Shown here: in pieces, positions 8,778 to 19,499 of the stretch
Layout of the letters: the number at the start of each line of letters is the position of its first letter
Numbering within the stretch: position 1 is the stretch's first letter
Made by a program: the position numbers and the translations under genes
From: Paenibacillus qinlingensis
Lineage (GTDB): Bacteria; Bacillota; Bacilli; Paenibacillales; NBRC-103111
DNA length: 64,000 bases
NCBI RefSeq assembly: GCF_013204845.1
Contig: NZ_JABMKY010000008.1
Location: 124,001 to 188,000 of the forward strand
Reading direction: 5' to 3'
The notes under the pieces: model-generated
What the model saw: the letters and a program-made list of their open reading frames with translations, nothing else
Database searches by the model: none
Told to the model about the DNA's origin: nothing

Positions 8778-11700
8778 TTATTTTCTTGCACTATGCTCAA
8801 GTAATCTTCTCAACACTACTGCAGCTTGCGCACGCGTCGTGATCCCTCCGGGCTCAAAGCTTTCAGCGGTTACACCCATCATGAAACCTTCCTTAATTGC
8901 CAGAGTGACATCGGCTTTAGCCCAATCTTGTACACTACTGCTGTCAATGAATGGGTCCAGCGAAGCAGAGTCCCCTGACGAAGTACTGCCGAATCCCAAG
9001 AATCGATAAGCACGGCCAATCATCACAGCCATCTGCTCGCGAGTGATCGTCTCTTCTGGCGCAAAACGCTCCCGATCCACCCCATCTATGAGTTCCTTGG
9101 ATACAGCCTTCTGAACAGCCTCATAGTACCAAGCATTGGTATCGACATCGCTAAAGTGATTTTGAGGAAGATTCTCGGATAATGGGATCCCGAGAGCTCT
9201 TACAAGAATAGCCGCGAACTCTGCTCTTTTTACTGTACTATTGGGTTTGAACGCTGTTTGCGTTACACCGTTCACCAATAGGTGGCGTAACATCCAATCA
9301 ACATCCGGCTGTGCCCAGTGTCCCGCCATATCTTCAAAACGATTACCAATGCTCATTACAGCATAAATATCATCAGAGAGCAGATCAAACTGCAATACTT
9401 TCCCCTTTTCATTCTTCATACTCTCAACATATATCCATGCGGAAGAATTAGCATCAAATTGATACACATCGCTGCGTTCAGCGTTTGACTCCTGCACTGT
9501 ATATTGTCCTTGCAAAGCATTCAAAATGGGCGAAGCCTGGTTGTTGCTATGGATAGCTTCAGCACTAACAACTACGGCAGAAGACATCATTTGCAAAGCT
9601 TCGTTTTGTTGATGTGCCACTCTGACTGCTGCTGCCTCTAGCTGATCGCCTGCCTTGGCAATAACCAGCTGGAACATCGTTCCCTTCGCCAAATCCAATT
9701 GTTGAAGTGCCGCGGCAGCATCGATTTGGACATTCATCAGGCCTGTTTTCACAACTAAAATCGGTTGATTGCTTTTCATTGCTTGAAGTGCTTCAACAGG
9801 AACTTGTAGAATGATTTCATCTACGGAATCTTTCAACTCCACATAAAGCTGTTTAGGTTGCTTGCCAACTTTCAAAGCATTCGCGACAGTTTCTTTGCTA
9901 ATACCTACGACTAAACTGCGTCTTCCGTCCAATGCTGTCTTCCTTACTTTATCAGCAGTTTCACCCAAGTTATTCAAATCCACAGCTTCGTCGCCTCCCA
10001 CATTCGGAGGTGTAGGTGTCGAAGGTGAGTTCGGATCTGGGATATAGTCACTAATACGAATGCTATAGGTCTTCGTCACAGTACCGCCGCCAAGTTCAAC
10101 TCCTATATGGATGATTCCATCATCAGGTATGGACATCGGTTTCATTAATCCGCTGACAGCCGGCACTGAGCCAATTGTTAGTTTAGCTTTAGGGTCTGCT
10201 GTAACTGCTGTTACTTCAAGCTCTTTCGAACCTTTAGGCAATTTCAAACTGTATTCGTATTGTGTAGGATCGAATGCCGGACTCAGTGTTCCACTTCCTA
10301 CTCTGAGCTCACTTAGGTTAGGCATACTATCAGAGACTAACTGCAGTGTACCTTCCTTTGATGTATTGCCATCCTTGTCCTGGACGGCATCTGGCAATAA
10401 ATTCAGATAAGATTGATTTATAATAGGGCCACGTAAAGTTAAAAGCAGCTCACGCGTTTCAGCCACACCTTGTTTCGTTACAGCGACAGCTGAAGTTACC
10501 GTATCCGCCGTTCCATTCAACTGAAATTTGGAAACATCCGCAGTCGGTTGAATAGGCTCATTATAAGTGATCCGAATCATACGACCGCCGCTTTCCATCC
10601 TCGCATGTACCACGGTTGGTCCAACTATGTCCAATGTACGCATTGGAATCACGATCGACCCTGCATCTTTATCCAACATCATCGTGCCTGCATAGCTTGT
10701 AAAAAAGATATTATCAAGTTTCACTTGATATGTTCCAGTTCTTGATAAGTTTGCCTTAGGTGTAAACCGGACGGTTCGAGACACCATTGCACTAGGATTT
10801 GCCGCGCTTTCCTCTACTTGGATAAACTCAGCGGTTCCTTTCAACAAGGTATTACCAGCGCCCGTTATGGCAACAGCACCCTCTGACAAATTAGTTACTT
10901 TGAGATATTTGGAGAACGTAATATCTACATAACTCCCCCCCTCATAAGTAACGCCCGACACGGTCGAGATTTGTGGAGCAGTTCTAGAAATCAGTCCAGC
11001 GTTTACTTCCGTATGTGGTGGTGGAACATCTAATTCTGCGCTTGTAAGTGACTCATACCCGTCTTTCTTCCAAACAACCTTCCATTTGCCAGGCGGAACA
11101 TCCCAACCGTATTTTCCCGCAGCGTCGGTTAATTGCGGATTCACCTGGTCATACGCCTCCGCATCCCAAACTTTCCAAACGCCCGTATTCACGTCTTGAT
11201 AAAGAACTGTTGCAACAGCGCCTTCAAGTGGATTGCTTTTTACAGCTTCATATACGAATCCGCTAGGATCGTAAATCCATTTAGGACTAGCTACTTTTTG
11301 ACCTTTATGTTTCTTTTTATCAAGATCAGGGTCTTCTTTGCATTCATTATAACCTGCGCCTACGGCATCGATCTGTTCATCGACATAGTTATCAATTTTA
11401 TCTTCAACAATGTCTGAAACAACGCCAGCCGCAACACCTGCGGGGCCGCTCAGGGCCATTACGCCTACCCCTGCGCTCATCGCTGTCTTCGCTACTTCAC
11501 CTAGGATAACAGCTGCCAATGCCTTTCCTGCCTCTTTAGCTGTCGTTGGCATTTCGTCCAAACAATCGAGACCGCTGGCCTCAACATTGTACATAATCTT
11601 GTTAATTTTCCCCGCATATTCCATATAGTCATCGTATTGTTCCTTAACTTCATTTAACTGATCATTTATCTCATCCACATCAGCCTCAATATCCAAGTAA

Positions 11701-14700
11701 TACTCAGCTGTATGTTCCCAATCTCCTTCCTTAGCGGCAGCACTTCGCAAGCCAGCTTGCTCTTGCGGGAGGAGATTACTCGGTATATAGCCTCTCAACT
11801 TCATATTCATGGCTGTATCCGTCTCTGTGAAATCAGTCATTTTCTGCACGGCCGGTACACCCGATCGCTTAGCAAGCTCCTTCTCCTCCTCCGTCGGCTT
11901 GTATTGGGAATTAGGATCGATATTCAGCGTATAACTAATCTTGTAGCTATGGAGTTGAGGAAAGCGAAGAACAACAGCTCCTGTGTATTTACCATCGGAC
12001 AACGCCAAAGGCTCCATGGAAACAACTTCAAAGTCTCGCATTTTCAGAGGCATAGACGCACGAATTTGCTCAAGATCCGGCAAGCTGCCATCATAGGTGC
12101 GCGGTTGATTTTTAACATCATAATCAACATATATGCCCCCCAAAGCATCCTTGGTTGTGGGAACGGTAGCTCGAAATAGATCTCCTTCTCTTGTAGCCAA
12201 CAAAGATTCTCCTTCTTGACCATCCATATAAACGCGAACATTTTCTAATTCATCAGGATTGGTAAACTGCAAATCAAATAGAAACGGATTCCCCGGATAA
12301 ACCGAATAAGGTAATTCCGGCAAGTTTTTCTCTGGCTCTATCGTTATCCATCTGCCGTCAGGCGCTTGGGAAAACACCATTTTTTCCAACTGCGGGAAAT
12401 TCTTATCGTACATCGCGTAGACTTTCTCTGATTGTAAGGTTACTTGGTTCAAGGCTGTTTCTGCCCACAAAGCGTGCATACTGTGGTTTCCTAAGTCTAC
12501 AAGCGTTACAGAAACCTTCCATATGCCAGAAGCATTCGCGACGGCTCCGCCGATCCTGACATTCGTGTCATACAGGTTTACCGTGCTTCCTGCTGGGGCA
12601 TAGCCGCTAACTTCCGTTCTCATGCCCGCATCTGAAATTTTTGTCGGGACATCAAGCGTGACTTTAGGCGTATCCAGATGAACCGTCCCGATGGTTTCCG
12701 GCTCTGTGCTTAGCTGGGTATGAATTCTGGCAGAAGCGGATAAGCTCTTTTTATTAAAAGCTGTAGATACCATAAGCTTGTATGTAACCGTTCCGCTGCT
12801 TCCTTGCTCTAAATCATCCAAAGGAACGTGAAGTGTACGTCCTTCAACGGTAACTGGGACATTCTCCTTCCCCCCTGTTACTGCTTTGTTTCCATTCTTA
12901 TCCGATACTAACGTCATATCTTCCGGAATTTCTAACTCCAGGCGCGCATTTTTTACTGTTTTATCCGAATTATTCCGGTAGAATGCTTTCAACACAATCG
13001 TACTGCCTGGTATGGCTCGCGCTGGCTGGGCTGTAAAATAATTACCAGATTGATTGTTAAAATAACTTGTCGAATTAAACGATATCGCACCCAGATTTTT
13101 AACTTGATTTTGTTCAATCGTAAACTCTACATTCGCGTACTCGTAATGCATTTTATAGTTCTGATCCCGTACACTTTTGGTTATCTCCATTCGGAAGGTC
13201 CCGCCCGATGGGATATTAATGTTAAAAGGGGCTGCTTGGAAATGAGCGTCCCAAGCGTCTGCTACCCATTGTTTGCTTCCGTTAGGCTTAATTTCATAAA
13301 TTTGAGCGTCATAACGTATGTTGCGCCCCATTTCGACTAAGCCCTGAATGCGAGCGCCTTTTTCCTCCAGGCGAACCTCAGCAGTCGCATTTGAATTTTC
13401 GTCCATAGTGACCTGATTACAAGTATTTATATACGTATAAATGGTTCCTGTTATACACACTTCAACCTTCTCACCAGGATTTCCGCCCAGTGTAACTGCA
13501 TTGGAAAAGTAGGTCCTCACCCACCCATGCTTGGAGCTGACGGTGGACATAAAATTCTCATTGCTCATATTGAGCGGACCTATCCATTCTGTATCCAATG
13601 CTTTTTTAAAAACATTGAGATTAATGACATAATGGTCTGGCTGCTTCATCGGGATATCCATGAGAACAGTAGACTGAGGCTTAACTTGTGTGATAAGGAG
13701 TGAAGAGCTGTACTCATAAGAGTACTGGGTAGCTTCAAGCGCTACTTCACCAACAAACAAGTCAAACCTAACCTTGCCGTCCAAGCTGGTTCGGCCTCTC
13801 GTAACGATTGGCTTCCCCTTATAGGTTTGGGTAGCGGTAACGATAGCGTCAAATACAGGTTTGTTGTCCGGGCTCTTGACCGTGAGCTCTAGATATCCAT
13901 GATCGGGAGAAATGAGACGTATAATCCCCTCATTATCGCCCTTATCCAATGTGAAGTTTAGATTAGACCCGTGTGACAGCTCATAATACATATCACCAAG
14001 TTCCAGCTCAACAGTTACTGTCTGATTTCGTAACAATCCTTCACGCCAGTTCGTTGTCCCGTCCGACATCGTGGTAGTTGTCCCCAGTAGTTGGCGTTCT
14101 GAATCCCATAGTGTGATCGGCACATCGGAAACAGGCTGTCCTTCCGAATCTACTACTTTCACACGAAATTGTGCAGGCATTGTCACAGGAAAGGAGAGAG
14201 ATTGTGTGCGGCCAGGTTGAACTTGGATATCCTGCAAGGTGCCCATTTCGTACCGATAATCCGGCGTTCGGAGCGTAATGGTTGTATCCTTATCTGCCCA
14301 CAATCCATCAATAATTCCAAGTTCATCGCCATCAAGGATAAAGGTTTGTTCCTCAGCGTTTTCCTGCGAAACAGTTAGAACCGAACCTTGCAGCTCTGAA
14401 GGTGTGGCTCCTGTAAATGTGATATCTAGGCCGCCTCCAACTGAAATTGGCAGTTCATCTGCTTCTTCCTCCTTTACCTTTCCGTCTCCACTCAGCGTCA
14501 GCTTCATATCCGTTAGTTCTGTAGACAACGCTGTTAAATAAAATGACTCTGAATAAAAACCTGGAGCATCTGTCGACTCCCTTAACTGGATAGAAGAAGT
14601 CTTTACGACCTGAGAATCATTAACCCATTCCTTATAGGACCATTCTGCTTTCGCAGTACGTCCCGGCGCTCCCTCGGCAAGAAGGGTAACCTTGCCGCCT

Positions 14701-16445
14701 TGTTTAAGTGGTCCTTCGACATTGCTGCGCTCCCCAATCCAATCAAAATAGAGGGATTCCTCCTGCGGTGGCGGGTTATCTCCTCCATCCCTAATCCATG
14801 TATAGGAAGGGCCGTTCATGCTCATGTGATAACGGCTGTTTATAGCCTCAACTTGAAACAACACATTTTGATTTGAACTTTGGTATTCATTGGTAACGGT
14901 ATACGTCCTAGCTTCCGAAGCGGCAATATAGGCAATTGGCGATCCGTTCTTATATAAAGCGTATCCCGTTACCCCATTTACATCAGTTGCTTCCGGCCAA
15001 CTAAGCGAGATATGATCTTTTCCTATATTTGTGGCTTGCAGGCTGCTGCCTGGTTGCCACACTGGTGCAGTCCCGTTCGTTGCAACGAAATAATCACGAA
15101 ATGGAAACTCGATATCATTAATTTTCTCTATATAGGAAGAGAAAAATGTAATCGTACCGCCTGTATCTCCAACCGTTGGTCGTTGGCTTGGAGCTTTCAG
15201 TGAGATGGAAGAGTTAGGTACGGCAATTTTCTTCGATGTTAGATCTTGTATCCTTGTCACATAACTATCGGATGGATCCAGAATGCCATCGTTTTTCACT
15301 TCATAGGCGACATAAGCGCCATTACGGCTGATAGAAGGATATCTACTGCTGTTTGCGTGCTCGCTTCCATCTTCTTGCAATGAAGCTCGAAGAAAGCCTT
15401 TTTCTTTGCTATCGTAAACATAGATATCATCTTTGTTGTTAGTATCTCCAGGGATTAGATCGTTGCGCCCTGTTGTAAATGCCAAGTACCTGCCGTCACT
15501 ACTGATTGAAGGCGATTTCCCTTGAGTTACCTGCTTGAGCACAGCGCCTGTCCCAGCACCACGATCATAAAGATACACACGATCTGTAGCGATACCTGCA
15601 TCATTCTCTATTAGCTTGGCCCTAGAGACAAAAGCAATGGTTTGCCCTTCCCCGCTTATAGCAGGAGCCCAGCTGTCGTTGTTCCATTGTTCTTCCAGCG
15701 GTACACTGATTCGCTCCAGTTTATTCCCCGTTCCCATCCTATCGTAGAGGTACACATCCTTTTCCTCATTGGTATCTAGGGGGGCGAGTTTCGCTTCTGT
15801 ATCGAATACCACATACCGTCCGTTTTCACTAATAGAAACGTAGTCTCCATCCTCGAACCTAAACTCACTGGATCCGTTCACATTAGTAATTGTTTCCAGC
15901 TGATCCGTCACTCGATCGTAGAGATAAACCTTAATTTTACCGCTAATAATATCTTCTCCGTACGTATAAACGAAATAGCGAGCATCCGGTGTCATATCAA
16001 AATGAATGACAGTTCCTGTTTGATCTGGGGTTTTGACAGGTTGGTACACCCCTTTACTCCGATCTTGCACGTAGACAGCCTGTCGTCCTGCTGCATGTTC
16101 ATCATCAGCCGCGTAAGTCATAAAAGCCAAATATTTTTCATCTGAGCTTAGCTTTGTAATCGGTGAGTCATACGTAGCCAACATGTAAGCATTGTAACCG
16201 CGGTTCATTCTTGTCAGTACGTTCCATGAAAGCGAACCTACAGATCTGGGTAACCGTGGTTGAACTAGTTGCCTTATTCCCTCCATATTCGTGTACACAG
16301 CATCCGTTATAGAGCCGGAAGAGAGATTTCTGTCATTGGGACTAACAGCATTCACTGCAGCAGGCATGACGGTGGTCACAACCATTATCATGATCAATAA
16401 CATAGATAGCTGCTTTTTAATAACTTTCGATAATTCCAATCTCAT
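8778..16445 (-). CDS. Giant S-layer-anchored surface protein with N-terminal beta-propeller
   Basis: 2555 residues. Start ATG 16445 (GGGAGG 11 nt upstream); an in-frame ATG at 16478 has no ribosome site. Signal peptide about 1-35 (basic start, LLIMIMVVTTVMPAAVNA). Residues ~70-430 hold six or so PD40/TolB-type propeller blades (ISENGRYVVFD, ISSDGRYLAFTTG with VYLYDR after each). Then a fibronectin III-like domain (~465-550), several Ig-like/carboxypeptidase-regulatory beta domains, a DUF11-like domain (~1210-1310), a Gly/Ala-rich hydrophobic helix pair (~1640-1700), SbsA-like Ig domains (~1800-2050), a cadherin-like sandwich (~2090-2180; LSELRVGSGTLSPAFDPTQY) and three SLH domains at the C-terminus (~2370-2555: DMAGHWAQPDVDWMLRHLLV, FSDVDTNAWYYEAVQKAVSK, PFIDSSSVQDWAKADVTLAI). 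SLH domains bind pyruvylated wall polymer, so it should sit on the cell surface. Monocistronic; own terminator. Function of the propeller region unknown. Confidence 0.92.
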   Translation of the reverse strand: MRLELSKVIKKQLSMLLIMIMVVTTVMPAAVNAVSPNDRNLSSGSITDAVYTNMEGIRQLVQPRLPRSVGSLSWNVLTRMNRGYNAYMLATYDSPITKLSSDEKYLAFMTYAADDEHAAGRQAVYVQDRSKGVYQPVKTPDQTGTVIHFDMTPDARYFVYTYGEDIISGKIKVYLYDRVTDQLETITNVNGSSEFRFEDGDYVSISENGRYVVFDTEAKLAPLDTNEEKDVYLYDRMGTGNKLERISVPLEEQWNNDSWAPAISGEGQTIAFVSRAKLIENDAGIATDRVYLYDRGAGTGAVLKQVTQGKSPSISSDGRYLAFTTGRNDLIPGDTNNKDDIYVYDSKEKGFLRASLQEDGSEHANSSRYPSISRNGAYVAYEVKNDGILDPSDSYVTRIQDLTSKKIAVPNSSISLKAPSQRPTVGDTGGTITFFSSYIEKINDIEFPFRDYFVATNGTAPVWQPGSSLQATNIGKDHISLSWPEATDVNGVTGYALYKNGSPIAYIAASEARTYTVTNEYQSSNQNVLFQVEAINSRYHMSMNGPSYTWIRDGGDNPPPQEESLYFDWIGERSNVEGPLKQGGKVTLLAEGAPGRTAKAEWSYKEWVNDSQVVKTSSIQLRESTDAPGFYSESFYLTALSTELTDMKLTLSGDGKVKEEEADELPISVGGGLDITFTGATPSELQGSVLTVSQENAEEQTFILDGDELGIIDGLWADKDTTITLRTPDYRYEMGTLQDIQVQPGRTQSLSFPVTMPAQFRVKVVDSEGQPVSDVPITLWDSERQLLGTTTTMSDGTTNWREGLLRNQTVTVELELGDMYYELSHGSNLNFTLDKGDNEGIIRLISPDHGYLELTVKSPDNKPVFDAIVTATQTYKGKPIVTRGRTSLDGKVRFDLFVGEVALEATQYSYEYSSSLLITQVKPQSTVLMDIPMKQPDHYVINLNVFKKALDTEWIGPLNMSNENFMSTVSSKHGWVRTYFSNAVTLGGNPGEKVEVCITGTIYTYINTCNQVTMDENSNATAEVRLEEKGARIQGLVEMGRNIRYDAQIYEIKPNGSKQWVADAWDAHFQAAPFNINIPSGGTFRMEITKSVRDQNYKMHYEYANVEFTIEQNQVKNLGAISFNSTSYFNNQSGNYFTAQPARAIPGSTIVLKAFYRNNSDKTVKNARLELEIPEDMTLVSDKNGNKAVTGGKENVPVTVEGRTLHVPLDDLEQGSSGTVTYKLMVSTAFNKKSLSASARIHTQLSTEPETIGTVHLDTPKVTLDVPTKISDAGMRTEVSGYAPAGSTVNLYDTNVRIGGAVANASGIWKVSVTLVDLGNHSMHALWAETALNQVTLQSEKVYAMYDKNFPQLEKMVFSQAPDGRWITIEPEKNLPELPYSVYPGNPFLFDLQFTNPDELENVRVYMDGQEGESLLATREGDLFRATVPTTKDALGGIYVDYDVKNQPRTYDGSLPDLEQIRASMPLKMRDFEVVSMEPLALSDGKYTGAVVLRFPQLHSYKISYTLNIDPNSQYKPTEEEKELAKRSGVPAVQKMTDFTETDTAMNMKLRGYIPSNLLPQEQAGLRSAAAKEGDWEHTAEYYLDIEADVDEINDQLNEVKEQYDDYMEYAGKINKIMYNVEASGLDCLDEMPTTAKEAGKALAAVILGEVAKTAMSAGVGVMALSGPAGVAAGVVSDIVEDKIDNYVDEQIDAVGAGYNECKEDPDLDKKKHKGQKVASPKWIYDPSGFVYEAVKSNPLEGAVATVLYQDVNTGVWKVWDAEAYDQVNPQLTDAAGKYGWDVPPGKWKVVWKKDGYESLTSAELDVPPPHTEVNAGLISRTAPQISTVSGVTYEGGSYVDITFSKYLKVTNLSEGAVAITGAGNTLLKGTAEFIQVEESAANPSAMVSRTVRFTPKANLSRTGTYQVKLDNIFFTSYAGTMMLDKDAGSIVIPMRTLDIVGPTVVHARMESGGRMIRITYNEPIQPTADVSKFQLNGTADTVTSAVAVTKQGVAETRELLLTLRGPIINQSYLNLLPDAVQDKDGNTSKEGTLQLVSDSMPNLSELRVGSGTLSPAFDPTQYEYSLKLPKGSKELEVTAVTADPKAKLTIGSVPAVSGLMKPMSIPDDGIIHIGVELGGGTVTKTYSIRISDYIPDPNSPSTPTPPNVGGDEAVDLNNLGETADKVRKTALDGRRSLVVGISKETVANALKVGKQPKQLYVELKDSVDEIILQVPVEALQAMKSNQPILVVKTGLMNVQIDAAAALQQLDLAKGTMFQLVIAKAGDQLEAAAVRVAHQQNEALQMMSSAVVVSAEAIHSNNQASPILNALQGQYTVQESNAERSDVYQFDANSSAWIYVESMKNEKGKVLQFDLLSDDIYAVMSIGNRFEDMAGHWAQPDVDWMLRHLLVNGVTQTAFKPNSTVKRAEFAAILVRALGIPLSENLPQNHFSDVDTNAWYYEAVQKAVSKELIDGVDRERFAPEETITREQMAVMIGRAYRFLGFGSTSSGDSASLDPFIDSSSVQDWAKADVTLAIKEGFMMGVTAESFEPGGITTRAQAAVVLRRLLEHSARK

Positions 16446-16671
16446 ACCCAATTGATCCTCCCACTCATATAGATACATTTCGTATCACTTGAAAGACATC
16501 TGTTCTTATGAACAGTGCCTCTACCAATTTCTTAACTTCTTCATATTAATATACGTGTTTGTGCGGAGTCGACGGATTATGAGTATCATTAAGAAATTTC
16601 ACATTGATTACATGAAAGTAGTATGCTTCGTTATGGCTGTTTAACTTTGGATGCATTGAGATTTGAAATTC

Positions 16672-17225
16672 CTATTCCATACGCGTCATGATATCTGCAA
16701 TTTTACGATCAATTGTTGCTTTGCAGAAATAATTGTGAATCCCAAGGACGAAACTGTTGTATAGGTTAGTGTTAAGTGCAGTTGGTGATTGGCGAATTTT
16801 TAGGATACGCTTCTTTGCTTCCAACTTGATTTCGAATTTCTTCTTCTCACTAATACCAGTGTTTGCGACAAACTTTTTGCCTTTTTTAATTGCACGTATT
16901 GTGAATCCTAGAAACTCCGATTCTCGTTTTCTTAGATTTACAATCTGCGATTTTTCAGGCGAAATGTCGAGTTTAAGACGATCCTTTAAGTAAAGTCTTA
17001 CAGCGTGAAACCATTTTTGAGCAGTTTTCCAGTCTCGACATAGAATCTTGAAGTCGTCCGCATAGCGAACGATGTAGCCTTCTTTGAGATTGGTTTTCTT
17101 CAACACCTTAGTTCTATATCCTTTAGTGGTGAATGAGTCTCTCGACTGGAACTGTTCCCATTGTTTCACGATCCATTGATCAAGGTCGTTCAGAACAACG
17201 TTTGATAGGAGAGGTGAGCCCCAAT
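16672..17225 (-). pseudogene. Group II intron reverse transcriptase A1, C-terminal part
   Basis: From GSPLLSNVVLNDLDQWIVKQ onward this is the second half of a LtrA-type reverse transcriptase: YIVRYADDFKILCRDW carries the catalytic YADD, then LDISPEKSQIVNLRKRESEF and the FLGF motif. It stops at 16672 before the maturase (X) domain is complete and no domain V follows, so the 3' end is lost. The N-terminal half lies at 19078-19499, on the far side of an inserted intron. About 50 residues that should join the halves (between GYF and SPLLSN) are missing. Confidence 0.8.
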
Positions 17226-17260
17226 CAGAACCCGACGTGCGGATTTCCCGCATCGGGCTC
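17226..17260 (-). ncRNA. Group II intron domain V
   Basis: 35 nt beginning GAGCCCGATGCGGG and ending GTCGGGTTCTG, a hairpin of the conserved domain V form with the GAAA-like tip (GGGAAATCC), lying 26 nt after the maturase stop codon. It is the catalytic core of intron B. Confidence 0.8.
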
Positions 17261-17286
17261 CCCAGAGTCGTTCACAGGTTAGCTCG

Positions 17287-18576
17287 TTAGATGGTTGGAT
17301 GGAGTAACTTAGGCTCCGGAAGCCTGAACCAATCTCTACTTCTCAAGTAGGACCAATATAGACAATGACTTTGGCTTCTCCTTCGAAGGGACCGGATCCA
17401 TTGCCGTTCAATTTGTCTTTTAAGGCTATGCAGTTTGTAGTCGCAATGGTAAAGCGAAAAGTACTGGTAGAATCCTCGAAGCATCATCGTCAGTTGTTTC
17501 TGCTGATCTCGCCGTTTCCAATGGCTATGCGCTTTCAGCCAAGTTCTAACGCGGTCCGTGAATTTCCGGCAACTCTTCACACTTGGTATTCGTACAAGCG
17601 CGAATTCGCTTTTTTGTCCAACTCCACAGACATGCTTAAAGCCCAGAAAATCAAAGGTCTCCGGATTCTCTCCGTATTCCGCTTTTCTCTCTCTTGCAAA
17701 TCGTCCAAAGATCATAAGCCGGGTCTTTTCTTCTGCTAATTCAAGACCGAATTGCTTCATCCGTTCATTTAGCAGCGTCTGAAAGTTCTCTGCATCCCGT
17801 TTGTATTCGAAACACACCACGTAATCATCAGCAAATCGGATCAAGTAGGCTTCTCCTTGAAAACATCTCTTGCACCGTTTCTCATACCATAAATCCAGCA
17901 CGTAATGCAGATAGATGTTTGCAAGTAGCGGACTAATTGGCCCGCCTTGTGGAGTTCCTTCCTCATTCCGTGTGACTACTCCGTGTTGCATAACTCCTGC
18001 TCGCAGCCATTTTCCAATGAGATGCAGGATAACAGGATCAGCGACCCGATGTTCTACCATCTTCATCAACCATTCATGATTAATATGATTGAAGTAGCCC
18101 CGGATATCCGCATCGAACACTTGTCTTACCTTCTTGGTTACAATGCACGATCTGAGCGCCTTCAGTGCCATGTGCGGGTTTCGTCCCGGACGAAATCCAT
18201 AAGAGATTTCCAGAAAATCCTGCTCGAAGATCGCTTCGACTACTCTCGCTACTGCTCGTTGTACCAATCTGTCTTCCACTGTAGGAATACCCAGCGGACG
18301 AGTCTTCCCATTTCCTTTTGGAATATCCACTCGCCTTACAGGTGGAGCCTTGTAGCGATTTTGTCTGAGCCTTGACCAGAGATCCTCCGTTCTCTCTTTC
18401 AGATTCGCTTCAAATTGAGCCATTGTTTCTCCATCTATCCCGCTCGCACCTTTGCGATTCATCAATCCCCACGTTTCTTGTAGAAATTCGGGCGTGATGA
18501 GATGCGCAAGTGATGTGAACCGGATTTTCTTATCTTGCCGAGCCTTCTCTGTTATCTTAGCCAGTTTTGTTGACAT
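17287..18576 (-). CDS. ltrA: Group II intron-encoded reverse transcriptase/maturase (intron B)
   Basis: 429 residues, full RT fingers-palm: GASGIDGETM (RT0-1), RPLGIPTVEDRLVQRAVARV (RT2), ISYGFRPGRNPHMALKAL (RT3), DADIRGYFNHINHEWL (RT4), GTPQGGPISPLLANIYLHYV (RT5 region), YLIRFADDYVVCFEYKRDAE with the catalytic FADD, and FLGF (RT7). A C-terminal maturase domain follows (about 320-429, group II intron maturase-specific RGFYQYFSLYHC). No HNH endonuclease is evident, as in bacterial C-type and related introns. ATG 18576 lies after AGAGATGG. The protein should be active, but its intron seems to lack domain VI. Confidence 0.93.
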   Translation of the reverse strand: MSTKLAKITEKARQDKKIRFTSLAHLITPEFLQETWGLMNRKGASGIDGETMAQFEANLKERTEDLWSRLRQNRYKAPPVRRVDIPKGNGKTRPLGIPTVEDRLVQRAVARVVEAIFEQDFLEISYGFRPGRNPHMALKALRSCIVTKKVRQVFDADIRGYFNHINHEWLMKMVEHRVADPVILHLIGKWLRAGVMQHGVVTRNEEGTPQGGPISPLLANIYLHYVLDLWYEKRCKRCFQGEAYLIRFADDYVVCFEYKRDAENFQTLLNERMKQFGLELAEEKTRLMIFGRFARERKAEYGENPETFDFLGFKHVCGVGQKSEFALVRIPSVKSCRKFTDRVRTWLKAHSHWKRRDQQKQLTMMLRGFYQYFSLYHCDYKLHSLKRQIERQWIRSLRRRSQSHCLYWSYLRSRDWFRLPEPKLLHPTI

Positions 18577-19077
18577 ACATTGTCCATCTCTGTGTGTGGG
18601 ATATGTTTCGCTGTTAAGAGCTTACTCTGTCCTGCCGCTTCCCCCTGTACGTGGCTTTCCCACGCTCCGAGTACTACCAGCAGGTCCGACTTCCACCGCG
18701 ACTTCCGCTTCCTATGGATGGTCCTTTTAGTCGGCGTACTCCATATTTTTTTCTATGAAGATCGCGGTGGATCTCCCTAGTTCCGTTGTGCTTCCTTTTC
18801 CGCCATGCCGTGCTCTCAGACTCCGCCGGGGTCTCCGATTTCCTCGCCCTTTACGGAAATCTACTATAGCCTTCCAAGTTTTCGACCTTGTCGGCCCCCG
18901 GATATCTCACGAGGCTCTATCGCTTCACTTGCGTTACGGCCTGGACGTCGCTCTGTATACGCTTAACCCGTATCGTTACCTTTACGTGTTCAAGACTCGA
19001 TTCCGGGTAGGGCGGCTTTTCCCTTTGCCCGGGTGGGAATTACACCCACTGAAAGCACCCAGCTTACCTAGGCGCAC

Positions 19078-19499
19078 CAAAGTAGCCTTTAATGTCGATA
19101 TCCACCACATAATGGAGTCCGACCAAATTAACAAGTTGCTGAACCCTAGCGATTGCATGATGCGTGGATCGTAGTGGTCTGAACCCATAACTATGTTTGA
19201 AGAAATGGGCTTCCGCAATCGGTTCGAGAATCTGTTTAAAGCATTGTTGAATTATTCGGTCTAGGATACATGGAATCCCGAGAGGGCGTTGCTTGCCATT
19301 TTCCGTCAGTACCTGGCGTATATGATCCTTTGTTGGATTTGATCGTCCGATAAGCCAACAAGATGTTATTACGGGATGTGATAAGATCATATAACCGTGT
19401 AAAATTCTCCTTGTTCATGGCTCTTGAATGAAGATCCGTAAAAGAATCAGTCATGTTGCAGTAGTCCCAATATCGAAGAGCTTGCACTGTGGACATCAC
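19078..19499 (-). pseudogene. Group II intron reverse transcriptase A1, N-terminal part
   Basis: Two overlapping frames. The first (from 19499) reads LYDLITSRNNILLAYRTIKS, then drifts after NKGS...TPGTDGK; the second continues QRPLGIPCILDRIIQQCFKQ, FKHSYGFRPLRSTHHAIARV and YVVDIDIKGYF (RT2-RT4) before intron B interrupts. Compared with copy A2 at 50835-51473, about 30 codons between the two pieces were deleted and the frame was lost. Confidence 0.75.

Larger units (their letters stand above)
17226..19077 (-). mobile_element. Group II intron B, inserted in RT gene A1
   Basis: 5' end GTGCGCC at 19077, about 500 nt of ribozyme leader, an intact 429-residue maturase gene (17287-18576), and domain V at 17226-17260. 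The A1 RT frame breaks exactly at the GTGCGCC (…DIKGYF|). The sequence after domain V turns within about 10 nt into A1 coding sequence (TCACCTCTCCTATC = SPLLS), leaving no room for domain VI; so the 3' end of B appears deleted along with ~150 bp of its target. Confidence 0.75.

Noticed and set aside
8713-9009. 98-codon plus-strand frame, repeated at 62473-62862
   Set aside because: Antisense shadow of the SLH domains; its conservation in the second copy only reflects the DNA duplication.
17365-18780. Several plus-strand frames of 66-142 codons
   Set aside because: They lie opposite the intron B maturase and ribozyme leader; no ribosome sites or domains.
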